Below are positions 1 to 8,424 of a stretch of 40,968 nt of DNA, piece by piece. The notes beneath the pieces were generated by a model that did no database searches, had not been told where the DNA came from, and was given only the letters and a program-made list of their open reading frames with translations. The stretch is from Lysinibacillus halotolerans (GTDB lineage Bacteria > Bacillota > Bacilli > Bacillales_A > Planococcaceae): assembly GCF_003711845.1 (NCBI RefSeq), contig NZ_RHLQ01000031.1, positions 1 to 40,968 of the forward strand, given 5' to 3'. The position numbers and the translations under genes are program-made. Each line of letters opens with the position of its first letter. Position 1 is the stretch's first letter.

Positions 1-39
1 TTATCAGAAGTGGTCCTTATTTTTTATTTAAAATAATCA

Positions 40-80
40 AAGCCGGTGAAATTTTACTTATCGTAAAATTTCACCGGCTT
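40..80 (-). terminator. Terminator hairpin downstream of modB
   Basis: A perfect 18-bp inverted repeat (arms 40-57 and 63-80) with a 5-nt loop. It is T-rich on both outer sides, so it can end the modA-modB transcript on the minus strand and may also work for a plus-strand gene lying left of the window. Confidence 0.8.
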
Positions 81-88
81 TTCATTTC

Positions 89-120
89 AGAGGTGGGTTT
101 TGTCCCAGCCTCTTTTATTT
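89..120 (+). terminator. Second terminator-like hairpin beside modB
   Basis: Arms AGAGGTGGG (89-97) and CCCAGCCTCT (104-113) pair with one bulged G and are followed by TTTATTT on the plus strand. It most likely ends transcription arriving from left of the window. On the minus strand it has no T run. Confidence 0.5.
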
Positions 121-124
121 AACC

Positions 125-808
125 TTAATCATTCTGTTTTACCCGTACAACTAGCAACATTAAAAAGGAAAGGATGACGATTGAAATGACCCACATCCAC
201 GCCAATTGCATATTACCAGAGTCAATCGCAATATAAATGGCAGTAGGAATTGTCTGTGTTTCTCCCGGAATGTTACCAGCGAACATTAAGGTAGCGCCAA
301 ATTCACCTAATGCCCGTGCAAAGCTTAATATCGCCCCAGAAATAAGACTTTTTGAAGCTAGGGGAATGGAAATAAATAAGAAAATTCTCCATTCGTTGGC
401 GCCATCTACTCTAGCTGCCTCTTCGATATTAAGGTCGACTCCTTGAAAGCCTGATTTGGCCGACTGATACATGAGGGGAAAGGCTACTACAATCGAAGCG
501 ATGACAGCCGCCCACCAAGTGAAAATAATCGGTTGATGAAAAAGCCATTCAATAGCTTGTCCAGCTATACTATTCCTTCCAAAAACGACGATTAGGAAAA
601 ATCCAACAACTGTAGGCGGGAGAACCATAGGAAGCATGAGAAGGGTTTCTACAATGGCTTTTCTCTTAAAAGATTTTCTAGCAAAAATTCGGCCAATTAA
701 TGTTCCAAGCAAAATAACGACAATACCTGATATAGTCGCGATTTTGATGGACAACCAAATAGGGCTTAAAAATTCTTGCATAAAATCTTTATTTAGTAGT
801 AAATCCAT
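125..808 (-). CDS. modB: Molybdate ABC transporter permease ModB
   Basis: Membrane permease of a molybdate importer, about 227 residues with five to six hydrophobic segments. The ABC-permease EAA loop is visible (EEAARVDGANEWRIF, then a Pro-Leu-Ala end), as is the ModB-typical LPPTVVGFFL segment. It lies directly after modA and its 5' end overlaps the modA 3' end, so the two are translationally coupled. A TTG start at 817 is possible, but the ATG at 808 has AAAGGTG about 10 nt upstream and is preferred. No modC follows; the gene ends at a terminator. It must borrow an ATPase encoded elsewhere, or the neighbouring MsmX-like ATPase, which is unproven. Confidence 0.92.
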   Translation of the reverse strand: MDLLLNKDFMQEFLSPIWLSIKIATISGIVVILLGTLIGRIFARKSFKRKAIVETLLMLPMVLPPTVVGFFLIVVFGRNSIAGQAIEWLFHQPIIFTWWAAVIASIVVAFPLMYQSAKSGFQGVDLNIEEAARVDGANEWRIFLFISIPLASKSLISGAILSFARALGEFGATLMFAGNIPGETQTIPTAIYIAIDSGNMQLAWMWVISIVILSFLMLLVVRVKQND

Positions 809-1598
809 ATTCCTCAAACACCTTTAACGCTTCGTCGCTTTGTAAGTACTCATAAAATTCCTTTGCTGCTTCGTAATGTTTGGAATCCTTTATAATGCCA
901 ACAGGGTAAATAATAGGAGAATGGGTAGCAGGATCGGCAGAAGCAACAATTTCTACTTTATTTGAAACGGATGCATCGGTTTTATACACAATGCCAGCTT
1001 CCACATTACCGGTTTCAACATAGGATAATACTTGCCGAACATCCTTTGCATAGACTACTTTTGATTCAATATCTTTCCATAAATCCATCTTTTCAAGGGA
1101 TTCTTTGGCGTATTTTCCTGCAGGCACTGTTTCAGGAGTTCCGATTGAAATTTTATCTGTTTCTGTTACAAGGTCTTCGAATTCTTTAATGGATTGATTT
1201 TCTTTCGGGACAACGAGTACAAGTTCATTTCCAAGAAGATCTATTCCATCCTCTTTTGCGATCATTCCCTCATCAACGAGCAAATCAAACTTATCTTCTG
1301 CAGCTGAGAAAAATAAATCCACCGGCGCTCCTTGTGAAATTTGTTGCTGCAAAGAACCAGAACCCCCAAAGTTGAATTGCAACGTAATTTCGGGATGTTC
1401 TTCTTCGTATGTATGTTGAATAACATCCATTGCATCTTTTAAACTAGCTGCTGCTGAAATAGTTAATTGCTCCTCCTTACTTTCAGAGGTTTGTTCCTGC
1501 TTGTCTGAAGATTGATCTGCCTGTTCGTTATTAGAACATGCTGCGACAAAGATAAGTAAAAATAAGAAAATAGTTGTGAATTTAAAGCGATTTTGCAT
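789..1598 (-). CDS. modA: Molybdate-binding lipoprotein ModA
   Basis: Extracellular solute-binding lipoprotein that captures molybdate or tungstate and hands it to ModB. The 269-residue product starts with a basic N terminus and a hydrophobic stretch ending in lipobox FVAAC (Cys21), then a Ser/Glu-rich linker. ModA signatures follow: LTISAAASLKDAMD, which supplies ligand-binding serines, and FNFGGSGSLQQQI. The AGGAG site at 1606-1610 gives good spacing to the ATG at 1598. An inverted repeat, CCTAT/ATAGG, overlaps this ribosome binding site and might modulate translation. It lies 84 bp after an ABC ATPase gene on the same strand and overlaps modB. Confidence 0.93.
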   Translation of the reverse strand: MQNRFKFTTIFLFLLIFVAACSNNEQADQSSDKQEQTSESKEEQLTISAAASLKDAMDVIQHTYEEEHPEITLQFNFGGSGSLQQQISQGAPVDLFFSAAEDKFDLLVDEGMIAKEDGIDLLGNELVLVVPKENQSIKEFEDLVTETDKISIGTPETVPAGKYAKESLEKMDLWKDIESKVVYAKDVRQVLSYVETGNVEAGIVYKTDASVSNKVEIVASADPATHSPIIYPVGIIKDSKHYEAAKEFYEYLQSDEALKVFEEYGFTTK

Positions 1599-1682
1599 GT
1601 TTAGACTCCTATCATCCTTTATAGGAAATTATTTATAACAATTTTTATTCCATTCCTTTAAATAAACATTTTAAACTGACAA

Positions 1683-2783
1683 TTATTCATCTAGTGTAAT
1701 GCGATTTTTTGTTTCGTAATCGAAAAAATGAACTTTATTCATATCCAATGCTAGTTTGAACATTTGTCCTTGTTGGACAACAGATTGTGTATCGATTCGT
1801 GCAGTGAATGGTTGCCCTGCGATTTGCGAATGGAGAATATTTTCTGCCCCTAACAACTCTATAACTTCTATTTTTGCATCAATAAAAGAATCTACTGTAG
1901 ATGTTTTATGAAAATCGTGAAAATCTTCTGGACGGATACCCATTATGATTTCTTTGTTCAAATACCCTTGTTTACGTAAATCCATCATTTTACTTTCTGG
2001 AATCGGGATTGACAAATGGCCAATACGGATTTTGCCATCTAAAAGGGTACCAGAAAAAAAGTTCATCGGAGGTAAGCCAATAAAGCCTCCAACAAAAACA
2101 TTATTAGGCTTTTCGTACACTTCTTTAGGAACACCAACTTGTTGAATGACCCCGTTGTTCATTACAACTAGGCGAGTTGCCATTGTCATTGCTTCTGTTT
2201 GGTCATGGGTTACGTAAATGGTAGTCGTTTGTAACCGTTGATGTAGCTTTATAATTTCAGTACGCATTTGGGTACGGAGCTTTGTATCTAAATTTGAAAG
2301 CGGCTCATCCATTAAGAATACTTTGGCATCTCGAACAATGGCACGACCTAATGCTACCCGTTGACGTTGCCCACCTGAAAGAGCCCTTGGTTTGCGGCTT
2401 AAATATTTTTCAATATCTAAAATATGGGCAGCCTCTTTTATACGACGATCAATTTCATCCTTTGGGAATTTACGACTTTTTAAACCAAATGCCATGTTTT
2501 GATAGACGTTCAAATGGGGATAAAGGGCGTAGTTTTGGAAAACAAAAGCAACATCACGATCTTTTGGAGAAACATCGTTCATCGGTTTTCCATCCATTAG
2601 AATGATACCTTGTGAGAGATCTTCTAAGCCGGCTACTAGTCGTAAAAGGGTAGACTTTCCACAACCTGAAGGTCCAACTAAAACAATAAATTCTTTATCT
2701 TTTATATCAAGGTTGAAGTCTTTTACTGCTTGTATATTATTATTGTAAGTTTTATATATGTGTTGTAGCTTTAATTCAACCAT
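1683..2783 (-). CDS. MsmX/MalK-type sugar ABC transporter ATPase
   Basis: Cytoplasmic ATPase subunit for carbohydrate ABC importers, 366 residues. From the chosen start: Walker A GPSGCGKST at 37-45, Q-loop FQNYALYPH, signature LSGGQ at 135-139, Walker B VFLMDEP ending near 161. The regulatory TOBE-type domain includes the family-typical GIRPEDF and the segment VELLGAENILHSQI. The ATG at 2783 follows AAAGGATGGTGG; an in-frame start at 2855 would add 24 unconserved residues. The C-terminal half is MalK/UgpC-like and not the Mop-type domain of ModC. No sugar permease or binding protein is nearby, so it is an orphan multi-sugar ATPase like MsmX of B. subtilis. Supplying energy to ModAB downstream is conceivable but speculative. 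Confidence 0.85.
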   Translation of the reverse strand: MVELKLQHIYKTYNNNIQAVKDFNLDIKDKEFIVLVGPSGCGKSTLLRLVAGLEDLSQGIILMDGKPMNDVSPKDRDVAFVFQNYALYPHLNVYQNMAFGLKSRKFPKDEIDRRIKEAAHILDIEKYLSRKPRALSGGQRQRVALGRAIVRDAKVFLMDEPLSNLDTKLRTQMRTEIIKLHQRLQTTTIYVTHDQTEAMTMATRLVVMNNGVIQQVGVPKEVYEKPNNVFVGGFIGLPPMNFFSGTLLDGKIRIGHLSIPIPESKMMDLRKQGYLNKEIIMGIRPEDFHDFHKTSTVDSFIDAKIEVIELLGAENILHSQIAGQPFTARIDTQSVVQQGQMFKLALDMNKVHFFDYETKNRITLDE

Positions 2784-3132
2784 AACCACCATCCTTTTAA
2801 AACTATGTAGTCCCGTTGGTAGATAAAAAAATAAACGCGTATAAATATACTGCACACATTGTAGGATAATATCATGAATAATTTTTTATACCTTATTATA
2901 ATATAATAGATTGATATGTGTTTCATTTATAACACTTTATCAGTATTAGATATTCTAAAAATAGGTGTGATTGAAAAGGATAACTAGCATGAATCTTGTC
3001 ATTTACCTTTAGATGTGGAGATATATTCTCTATATTGGGGGGAATGGGGGAATCTTATAACTTTCTGAATAGTATTTATTGGTAATTTGTTTCGATTTAT
3101 TTTATTTTACTTTAAACATTAATTCCGAAATA
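2784..3132. other. Intergenic, AT-rich, promoter region of the ABC ATPase
   Basis: About 350 bp without a supported gene. The part next to the ATPase start is very AT-rich and contains TATAAT-like hexamers on the minus strand near 2895-2905, but no -35 element with correct spacing was found. Two runs of G lie near 3040-3050. Nothing else is supported. Confidence 0.4.
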
Positions 3133-3172
3133 AAAAGAATGCCCAAAAGCAAAGCTTATTGGACATCCTTAA
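3133..3172 (-). terminator. Terminator of zinc alcohol dehydrogenase
   Basis: On the minus strand an imperfect stem (GGATGTCC...AAGC with GCTTTTGGGCATTC, including wobble pairs and one bulge) is followed by TTTTTATT. It lies just after the dehydrogenase stop codon. Confidence 0.6.
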
Positions 3173-3179
3173 AAATAAA

Positions 3180-4220
3180 TTACATAGTACTAATATCAAT
3201 AACGAAGCGATATTTTACATCTGAAGCTAGTACGCGTTCGTAAGCTTCATCAATTTGATCAGCTGAAATAACTTCAATTTTAGGAACAATGTTATGTTTT
3301 GCACAGAAGTCTAGCATTTCTTGAGTTTCACGGATACCACCAATCATTGAACCGGCAAAGGAACGACGATGCCCAATTAAATTCATCACACCGACTGATA
3401 ACGGTTCTGCAGGGGCACCAACATTTACTAATGTGCCATCAAGTGCTAGTAATCCTAAATATGCATCTAGATTAATCTTTGCACTAACTGTGTTAATGAT
3501 TAAGTCAAAAGTTCCGGCAAGTTTTTCGAATGTTTCTGGATCACTTGTTGCATAGTAATGATCTGCCCCTAATTCAAGACCATCTTCTTTTTTCTTCAAT
3601 GTTTGGGATAGAACTGTTACTTCGGCACCCATTGCATGAGCAATTTGGACAGCCATATGACCAAGACCACCCATACCGACAATCGCTACGTTTTTACCAG
3701 GAGCCGCTCCCCAATGTTTTAATGGAGAATAAGTCGTAATCCCGGCACAAAGAAGTGGAGCTGCAACATCAAATTCGATGTTATCAGGGATTCTCAAGAC
3801 GAAGTCCTCAGATACAACAATGTGAGTAGAATAGCCGCCTTGAGTAGGCTCGCCATATTTATCTACACCAGCATACGTTTGGATATTTCCTTTAAGGCAA
3901 TATTGTTCTTCCCCTTTAAGGCAGTTTTCACATTCACCACAGGAGTCAACCATACATCCGACGCCAACTCGGTCGCCTACTTTGTATTTTGTCACATTTG
4001 GCCCAACCGCTGTAACAACCCCTGCAATTTCATGGCCAGGAACAAGTGGATAATGGACTGGACCCCACTCACCATGGGCAGTATGAATGTCAGAATGGCA
4101 AATGCCGGCATATTTAATTTCAATTAGCACATCATGTAAATCAAGATCACGTCGTTTAATTTCGGCTGGACGGAACGGTTTGTCAGGACCATCAACAGCT
4201 CTAGCTTTAGCAGTTATCAT
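3180..4220 (-). CDS. Zinc-dependent alcohol dehydrogenase, YahK/AdhA type
   Basis: Cytoplasmic NAD(P)-dependent medium-chain dehydrogenase of the cinnamyl-alcohol dehydrogenase group, 346 residues; these usually reduce aldehydes to alcohols. Catalytic zinc residues sit in [12 protein letters not shown] and PGHEIAG. The structural zinc Cys cluster is [15 protein letters not shown]. The nucleotide-binding turn is [12 protein letters not shown]. The C-terminal half has the YahK-typical [17 protein letters not shown] and DVKYRFVID. The ATG at 4220 has AGGAGG six bases upstream and is preferred over a start at 4241. The promoter has the 19-bp spacer and dyad used by MerR-family activators such as AdhR, which controls adhA in B. 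subtilis. An aldehyde-detoxification role is therefore likely by inference. Confidence 0.88.
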   Translation of the reverse strand: MITAKARAVDGPDKPFRPAEIKRRDLDLHDVLIEIKYAGICHSDIHTAHGEWGPVHYPLVPGHEIAGVVTAVGPNVTKYKVGDRVGVGCMVDSCGECENCLKGEEQYCLKGNIQTYAGVDKYGEPTQGGYSTHIVVSEDFVLRIPDNIEFDVAAPLLCAGITTYSPLKHWGAAPGKNVAIVGMGGLGHMAVQIAHAMGAEVTVLSQTLKKKEDGLELGADHYYATSDPETFEKLAGTFDLIINTVSAKINLDAYLGLLALDGTLVNVGAPAEPLSVGVMNLIGHRRSFAGSMIGGIRETQEMLDFCAKHNIVPKIEVISADQIDEAYERVLASDVKYRFVIDISTM

Positions 4221-4293
4221 AATATACCTCCTATAATACAATTCCTTTTACAAGAGGATAGAGGTGATATCCTACTATTTCTCTTGCAATTCA

Positions 4294-4324
4294 ATGTTAC
4301 TCCTTATAGTTAACTCTAGGTCAA
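4294..4324 (-). promoter_or_regulatory. MerR-family-type promoter (19-bp spacer) of alcohol dehydrogenase
   Basis: On the minus strand -35 TTGACC (4319-4324) and -10 TAACAT (4294-4299) are separated by 19 bp instead of 17. The spacer is centred on a dyad reading CCTAGAGTTAACTATAAGG, whose halves mirror around GTTAAC. This geometry is the hallmark of promoters untwisted by MerR-family activators; the GAGTTAACT core resembles AdhR/NmlR-type sites. The regulator gene is not in the window. Confidence 0.75.
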
Positions 4325-4472
4325 TAGTTAATTTCTACTGAAAGTTTGTTCAAATGATTGGTAGTAAGTATGGTTAGTGAGTTTATCGTAGCAGTCGTTA
4401 TAACTTTCGTTGGAAGTGGGCTGGTAGAGATAGTAATATCGGAGAGAGGGAATTCCATATGAAAAGATATAA

Positions 4473-4506
4473 AAAACCACTTCATTGTTTGAAATGAAGT
4501 GGTTTT
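4473..4506 (-). terminator. Terminator of benzyl-type alcohol dehydrogenase
   Basis: Perfect 14-bp stem AAAACCACTTCATT / AATGAAGTGGTTTT with a 6-nt loop, just after the stop codon at 4515. It is followed on the minus strand by a T-rich run. Confidence 0.85.
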
Positions 4507-4514
4507 CGTCTGTT

Positions 4515-5603
4515 TTATTGAATACGTAAAATCGGTTTAATTGCTTCGCCTGATTTTGATGCTTCAAAAGCTTCGTTAATTTGGTCGAAATCAAAGAATT
4601 TTACTAATTTATCAAATGGGAATTGACCTGCTTTGTAATATTCAACTAATTGTGGAATAAAGACGTTAGGTACAGCGTCGCCTTCAATAACACCCATCAT
4701 CGTTTTTCCTTCAGCCATTATATCGTTATGAACATCAATATTCATTTCCGGTGTAACACCAACGATTGCAGCAGTACCAAGGGGACGTAGGGCTTGTAAA
4801 CATTGTCGAACAACTGGTGGAACCCCTGTTGTATCTACGGCGTATTTTGTACCGCCATTTGTCAATTCTTTAATTTCTTTTACGACATCTACTTTTGTTC
4901 CGTTAAATGTATGTGTAGCTCCAAGTTCTTTTGCTAGTTCTAAACGTGAATCGTGTACATCAACTGCAATAATTGTTTTACAGCCTACGATTTTAGCAGC
5001 CATAATCGCACTTAAACCAACTGCTCCAGCACCATAAATCGCAATTGTTGAACCGAATTCTGGTTTCATTTTATTTAATACAGTACCTGCCCCTGTTTGA
5101 ATTCCGCATCCTAGAGGACCAAGTAAAGCTAAATCGACATCTTTATCAACTTTTACTACATTGCGCTCATGGGCAATGGCAAAGGTACCGAAAGAGGATT
5201 GACCGAAAAATGTAGAAAGGGGTTGTCCATCTTTTGATAAGCGGTGAGTATGGTCGTCATGCATACCACCAAAGTTTAAGTCATTGAACGTTTCACAAAC
5301 GGATGGGTGACCTGTTAAACAGTTATCACAATGACCACAATGGGCAAAGGATAATACAACATGATCACCTTTTGCGAAACGAGTAACACCTGACCCAACT
5401 TCTTCAACAATACCAGCACCCTCATGACCAAGTACGGCAGGAAGGGGAGCGATGGCTGCATCCCTTGCAACAGCATCTGTATGACAAACACCTGTTGCAA
5501 CAATTTTAACTAATACTTCATTTGCTTTTGGTGCAGCTAATTCTACTTCTTCAAGAACAAAATCTTGCCCTTGTCCATTTGTAACAGCAGCTTTAATTTT
5601 CAT
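4515..5603 (-). CDS. Zinc-dependent aryl/benzyl-type alcohol dehydrogenase
   Basis: Cytoplasmic medium-chain dehydrogenase, 362 residues, resembling benzyl-alcohol and class III type enzymes. Catalytic zinc motifs are GVCHTDAV and LGHEGAGIVEEVG. Structural zinc cysteines are CGHCDNCLTGHPSVC. The Rossmann turn is YGAGAVGLSAIMAAKI, followed about 20 residues later by an acidic residue in IIAVDVHD, which favours NAD over NADP. The ATG at 5603 is preceded by AGGAGTG. It is monocistronic between its own terminator and a divergent LysR gene, whose product probably controls it. It is not a close paralogue of the dehydrogenase downstream; the substrate cannot be read from sequence beyond an aromatic or aliphatic primary alcohol. 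Confidence 0.87.
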   Translation of the reverse strand: MKIKAAVTNGQGQDFVLEEVELAAPKANEVLVKIVATGVCHTDAVARDAAIAPLPAVLGHEGAGIVEEVGSGVTRFAKGDHVVLSFAHCGHCDNCLTGHPSVCETFNDLNFGGMHDDHTHRLSKDGQPLSTFFGQSSFGTFAIAHERNVVKVDKDVDLALLGPLGCGIQTGAGTVLNKMKPEFGSTIAIYGAGAVGLSAIMAAKIVGCKTIIAVDVHDSRLELAKELGATHTFNGTKVDVVKEIKELTNGGTKYAVDTTGVPPVVRQCLQALRPLGTAAIVGVTPEMNIDVHNDIMAEGKTMMGVIEGDAVPNVFIPQLVEYYKAGQFPFDKLVKFFDFDQINEAFEASKSGEAIKPILRIQ

Positions 5604-5656
5604 GGGAAAACACTCCTAAAATAATATTTTATTTCATGGATATTTCGAACGTATTT

Positions 5657-5706
5657 ATCGTAATCCTATGGAAAAATCGGTACAATAGTTCAGAGTGAAT
5701 AACTAT
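5657..5706 (-). promoter_or_regulatory. Promoter with LysR-type operator between dehydrogenase and regulator
   Basis: On the minus strand TTGTAC (5680-5685) and TACGAT (5657-5662) are 17 bp apart and fit a weak sigma-A promoter for the dehydrogenase. Immediately upstream of the -35 lies the inverted repeat ATAGTT-N10-AACTAT (5685-5706), placed where LysR-type activators bind. Confidence 0.5.
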
Positions 5707-5735
5707 ATACATTATGATTCATAAGGGGGGAGAAT

Positions 5736-6644
5736 ATGCAGTTATTACAGTTACATTATTTTTTAACTGTTGCAAAGACCGAGCATATGTCTCATGCTGC
5801 ATCTGCTTTAAATATTTCACAATCATCTTTAAGTAAAACGATTGCTAAATTAGAAGATGATATAGGAGTCCCTTTATTTGATAGAAATGGAAAGAACATT
5901 CGACTGAATCGTTATGGAAAATATTTTGCAAAAGAAGTAGAACGAGCGCTAAGAATTTTAGAAGATGCCCATGAAGCTGTTCAAGAAATGGCTGGGATAG
6001 AGGAAGATCAAGTCTCTGTAAGTGTGATGAGCTCTACTATTCTCCCTCCTATTTTTAGAAGTTTTTATGAAAGACGACCGAATGTCCGAATCTATCAATC
6101 CATCCTACCTGATGTAGTTGCTAAAGAGCGGTTAATTAGTGGGGAAATTGAGCTATGTGTTTCCAATACCCCGATTATAGGACAGGGCATTGAGTGGCTT
6201 CCTGTCTTAAAAGAACGGTTAGATTTAATCGTTCCGAAAGATCATTGGTTAGCCCAATATGATGAAATTGATTTAATCGAAGCGAAAAATGAGCGCTTTA
6301 TCGGCTATAAATCAGGATTAGAATCGGTTAGTATGTTTGAGCACTGTTGCTTACAATCCGGCTTTAAACCGAACATCGTTTTCGAAGGAACCGAATTATC
6401 GATTGTTTTACAGCTAGTCGATGAAGGACAAGGGATTTCCTTCTATCCCGAGTATTCCTTTTTAGGCAATCATTTAAAAAATACAAAAATTATTCGTTTG
6501 AAAAATGACCACTGCTTCCAAATGGTAGGATTCGCTTGGTTGAAAGATAGAAAGTATTCCTACGTAGCAACACAGTTTCGCCAACATATGATTCAAGCAT
6601 TTGCTGACATTAATAAAAATAGTAATAGTAGTTTAATAAAATAG
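5736..6644 (+). CDS. LysR-family transcriptional regulator
   Basis: DNA-binding regulator of 302 residues. The N-terminal winged helix-turn-helix reads HYFLTVAKTEHMSHAASALN then SQSSLSKTIAKLEDDIGVPLFDR, typical of LysR proteins. The rest is a periplasmic-binding-like effector domain, with ELCVSNTPI and EGQGISFYPEYSFL in the expected places. The ATG has AAGGGGGGAG upstream. It is transcribed away from the alcohol dehydrogenase at 4515-5603 and shares the 132-bp intergenic operator, so that gene is the likely target; the inducer is unknown. Confidence 0.88.
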   Translation: MQLLQLHYFLTVAKTEHMSHAASALNISQSSLSKTIAKLEDDIGVPLFDRNGKNIRLNRYGKYFAKEVERALRILEDAHEAVQEMAGIEEDQVSVSVMSSTILPPIFRSFYERRPNVRIYQSILPDVVAKERLISGEIELCVSNTPIIGQGIEWLPVLKERLDLIVPKDHWLAQYDEIDLIEAKNERFIGYKSGLESVSMFEHCCLQSGFKPNIVFEGTELSIVLQLVDEGQGISFYPEYSFLGNHLKNTKIIRLKNDHCFQMVGFAWLKDRKYSYVATQFRQHMIQAFADINKNSNSSLIK

Positions 6645-6661
6645 TTTCATAAGGTAACGAA

Positions 6662-6707
6662 AAAAGCGCAATGTGGCTTCCTTTTGAGACCATCATTTTG
6701 CGCTTTT
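6662..6707. terminator. Shared bidirectional terminator lysR / bioB
   Basis: AAAAGCGCAA (6662-6671) pairs with TTGCGCTTTT (6698-6707), with partial pairing inside the loop. It lies between two convergent genes and carries T runs on both strands. Confidence 0.75.
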
Positions 6708-6730
6708 ATTGTTTAATTATTAAAGTTTTT

Positions 6731-7726
6731 TTAAGCATTGCTCAATGCTTCCTGTTTCTCATTTATCTCAATTTCAAAACCAAGGTCTTCTAGCATTTGA
6801 TAGTCAACATTTACTTCTTGACCAGCTGTTGTTAAATAATCACCAACAAAGATGCTATTGGCAGCGTATAGGGCAAGAGGTTGTAGTGTACGTAAATTCA
6901 CTTCGCGACCACCTGCAACTCGAATTTCTTTTGTTGGATTCATATAACGAAACAATGCGAGAACTTTTAAACAATAGATTGGATTTAATTCTTTCGTACC
7001 TTCGAGCTTTGTCCCATCAATGGCATTAAGGAAATTAATTGGAATCGAATCAGCATTCAACTCTCTTAATGCTCGTGCAATTTGAATAACATCTTCTTTC
7101 GTTTCTTTCATGCCAATGATTGCTCCAGAACATGGGGAAAGACCATGTTTTTTTACAATGTCAATTGTATTGATGCGATCTTCATAAGTGTGAGTTGTTG
7201 TTATATAAGAATGATGACGTTCTGATGTATTCACATTATGATTATAGCGATCAACACCAGCTTGTTTTAACTGTTCTGCCTGTTCGTCTTTTAGCAATCC
7301 AAGGCAAGCGCAAACTTTTAGCCCGTATTTTTCTTTAATTTCTTTCACTGCTTCACTCACTACATTCACATCTTTACGTGTCGGTCCGCGTCCACTTGCG
7401 ACGATACAATAAGTACCGATTTTATTTTCAAAAGCACGTTTTGCCCCTTCTAATATTTCCTCTTTTGTAATAAATGGATATTTTTCAATTGGCGCCTTAG
7501 ATTTAGATGATTGGGAACAATAACCGCAATCTTCAGGACAATATCCACTTTTGGCATTCATAATCATATTTAATTTTACTTTTTTACCATAATAGTATTT
7601 ACGGATTTGAAATGCACCGTTAAGTAGAGGAAGTAATTCATCATCATCGCTATTTAGTATCGCTAGCGCTTCATCTTCACTTAATTGTTTCCCATCAATT
7701 ACTTCTTTCGCAAGCTGAGTCCACAT
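6731..7726 (-). CDS. bioB: Biotin synthase BioB
   Basis: Radical-SAM enzyme that inserts sulfur into dethiobiotin to make biotin. The 331-residue protein has the [4Fe-4S] motif CPEDCGYC (Cys63, 67, 70) and the second-cluster cysteines near 107, 139 and 199. The motif YNHNVNTSERHHSYI, which lines the active site, is intact. The ATG follows the bioY stop codon with no gap, and its GGGGGAG site lies inside bioY, so the two are coupled. No other bio genes are present, so the cell either makes dethiobiotin from genes elsewhere or takes up precursors through BioY. Confidence 0.97.
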   Translation of the reverse strand: MWTQLAKEVIDGKQLSEDEALAILNSDDDELLPLLNGAFQIRKYYYGKKVKLNMIMNAKSGYCPEDCGYCSQSSKSKAPIEKYPFITKEEILEGAKRAFENKIGTYCIVASGRGPTRKDVNVVSEAVKEIKEKYGLKVCACLGLLKDEQAEQLKQAGVDRYNHNVNTSERHHSYITTTHTYEDRINTIDIVKKHGLSPCSGAIIGMKETKEDVIQIARALRELNADSIPINFLNAIDGTKLEGTKELNPIYCLKVLALFRYMNPTKEIRVAGGREVNLRTLQPLALYAANSIFVGDYLTTAGQEVNVDYQMLEDLGFEIEINEKQEALSNA

Positions 7727-8344
7727 CTATTTCTCCCCCAATGTTCTTGATTGTTTAATAGGTAGTATTTTTAAAACTTTTTGCAGTCGGAATGCTAATA
7801 AGGCAGCGAAGATTCCAAGAATAATATCTTTTGGGAGTGGTATTAGCATCCAGCCCCAAATCAGCTGATAGGAAAGTTCAGGTGGTGCATCTGCCCAAAC
7901 TTTATAGGACATGTACATCCAATTCGTTCCTACTAAATAGATAATGATCATTGAGGTTAATGCTGCTACAATGTAGGACGTTAATGTTTGGAATGTTTCT
8001 ACAAGTTTTCCTGCCGTATAAGCCGAAAGAATAAAAACTAAAATAAATCCAAATGTAGGTGACAAAATACTGTCAAAGCCGCCACTAAATTTGGCAAAAA
8101 CAGGGGCTCCTGCTAAGCCAATCAACATGTAAACTGTACATGCAATCGCACCATTTCTACTTCCTAACACAAGTCCTGCTAGCACAGCAAAAAAAGTTTG
8201 TAGTGTAATGGGTACCCCTCCAACAACAAAGAATGGGGCAAAGGATGTAATATTTGCTCCAATCATCATTAACGTTGCGAACATTCCACAGTACACTAAA
8301 TCTAATGCATTGGTTTTAAAGATTGTCCTTTGAACTGTACTCAT
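7727..8344 (-). CDS. bioY: Biotin transporter BioY
   Basis: Membrane substrate-binding (S) component of a biotin ECF-type transporter, 205 residues with about six transmembrane helices. Family motifs are visible: GGVPITLQTFFAVLAGLVLG and GLAGAPVFAKFSGGF. The C-terminal helix pair contains the PKDIILGIFAALLAF segment. GGGAGG lies nine bases before the ATG at 8344. First gene of the bioY-bioB operon, preceded by a clear promoter and a BirA operator, so expression should fall when biotin is plentiful. Confidence 0.95.
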   Translation of the reverse strand: MSTVQRTIFKTNALDLVYCGMFATLMMIGANITSFAPFFVVGGVPITLQTFFAVLAGLVLGSRNGAIACTVYMLIGLAGAPVFAKFSGGFDSILSPTFGFILVFILSAYTAGKLVETFQTLTSYIVAALTSMIIIYLVGTNWMYMSYKVWADAPPELSYQLIWGWMLIPLPKDIILGIFAALLAFRLQKVLKILPIKQSRTLGEK

Positions 8345-8365
8345 AAATCATAACCTCCCTTTTAC

Positions 8366-8392
8366 GTTAACTTAAATTTTAATTAAGTTAAC
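8366..8392 (-). promoter_or_regulatory. BirA operator
   Basis: GTTAAC-N15-GTTAAC with extended symmetry (GTTAACTTAA / TTAAGTTAAC), matching known Firmicute BirA sites. It lies between the -10 box and the bioY ribosome binding site, where bound BirA would block initiation. Confidence 0.9.
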
Positions 8393-8395
8393 ACA

Positions 8396-8424
8396 AATTT
8401 AAAGGATTTCATAATTTTTGTCAA
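8396..8424 (-). promoter_or_regulatory. Sigma-A promoter of bioY-bioB
   Basis: On the minus strand a perfect -35 TTGACA (8419-8424) and -10 TAAATT (8396-8401) separated by 17 bp, directly upstream of the BirA operator. Confidence 0.8.

Noticed and set aside
1683-2783. Calling the ATPase next to modA a ModC
   Set aside because: Its C-terminal half has the MalK/UgpC-type TOBE pattern (GIRPEDF, VELLGAENILHSQI) and not a Mop domain.
4328-4594. 88-codon minus-strand ORF overlapping the end of the benzyl-type dehydrogenase
   Set aside because: It spans the dehydrogenase terminator, lacks a ribosome binding site and overlaps the gene in another frame.
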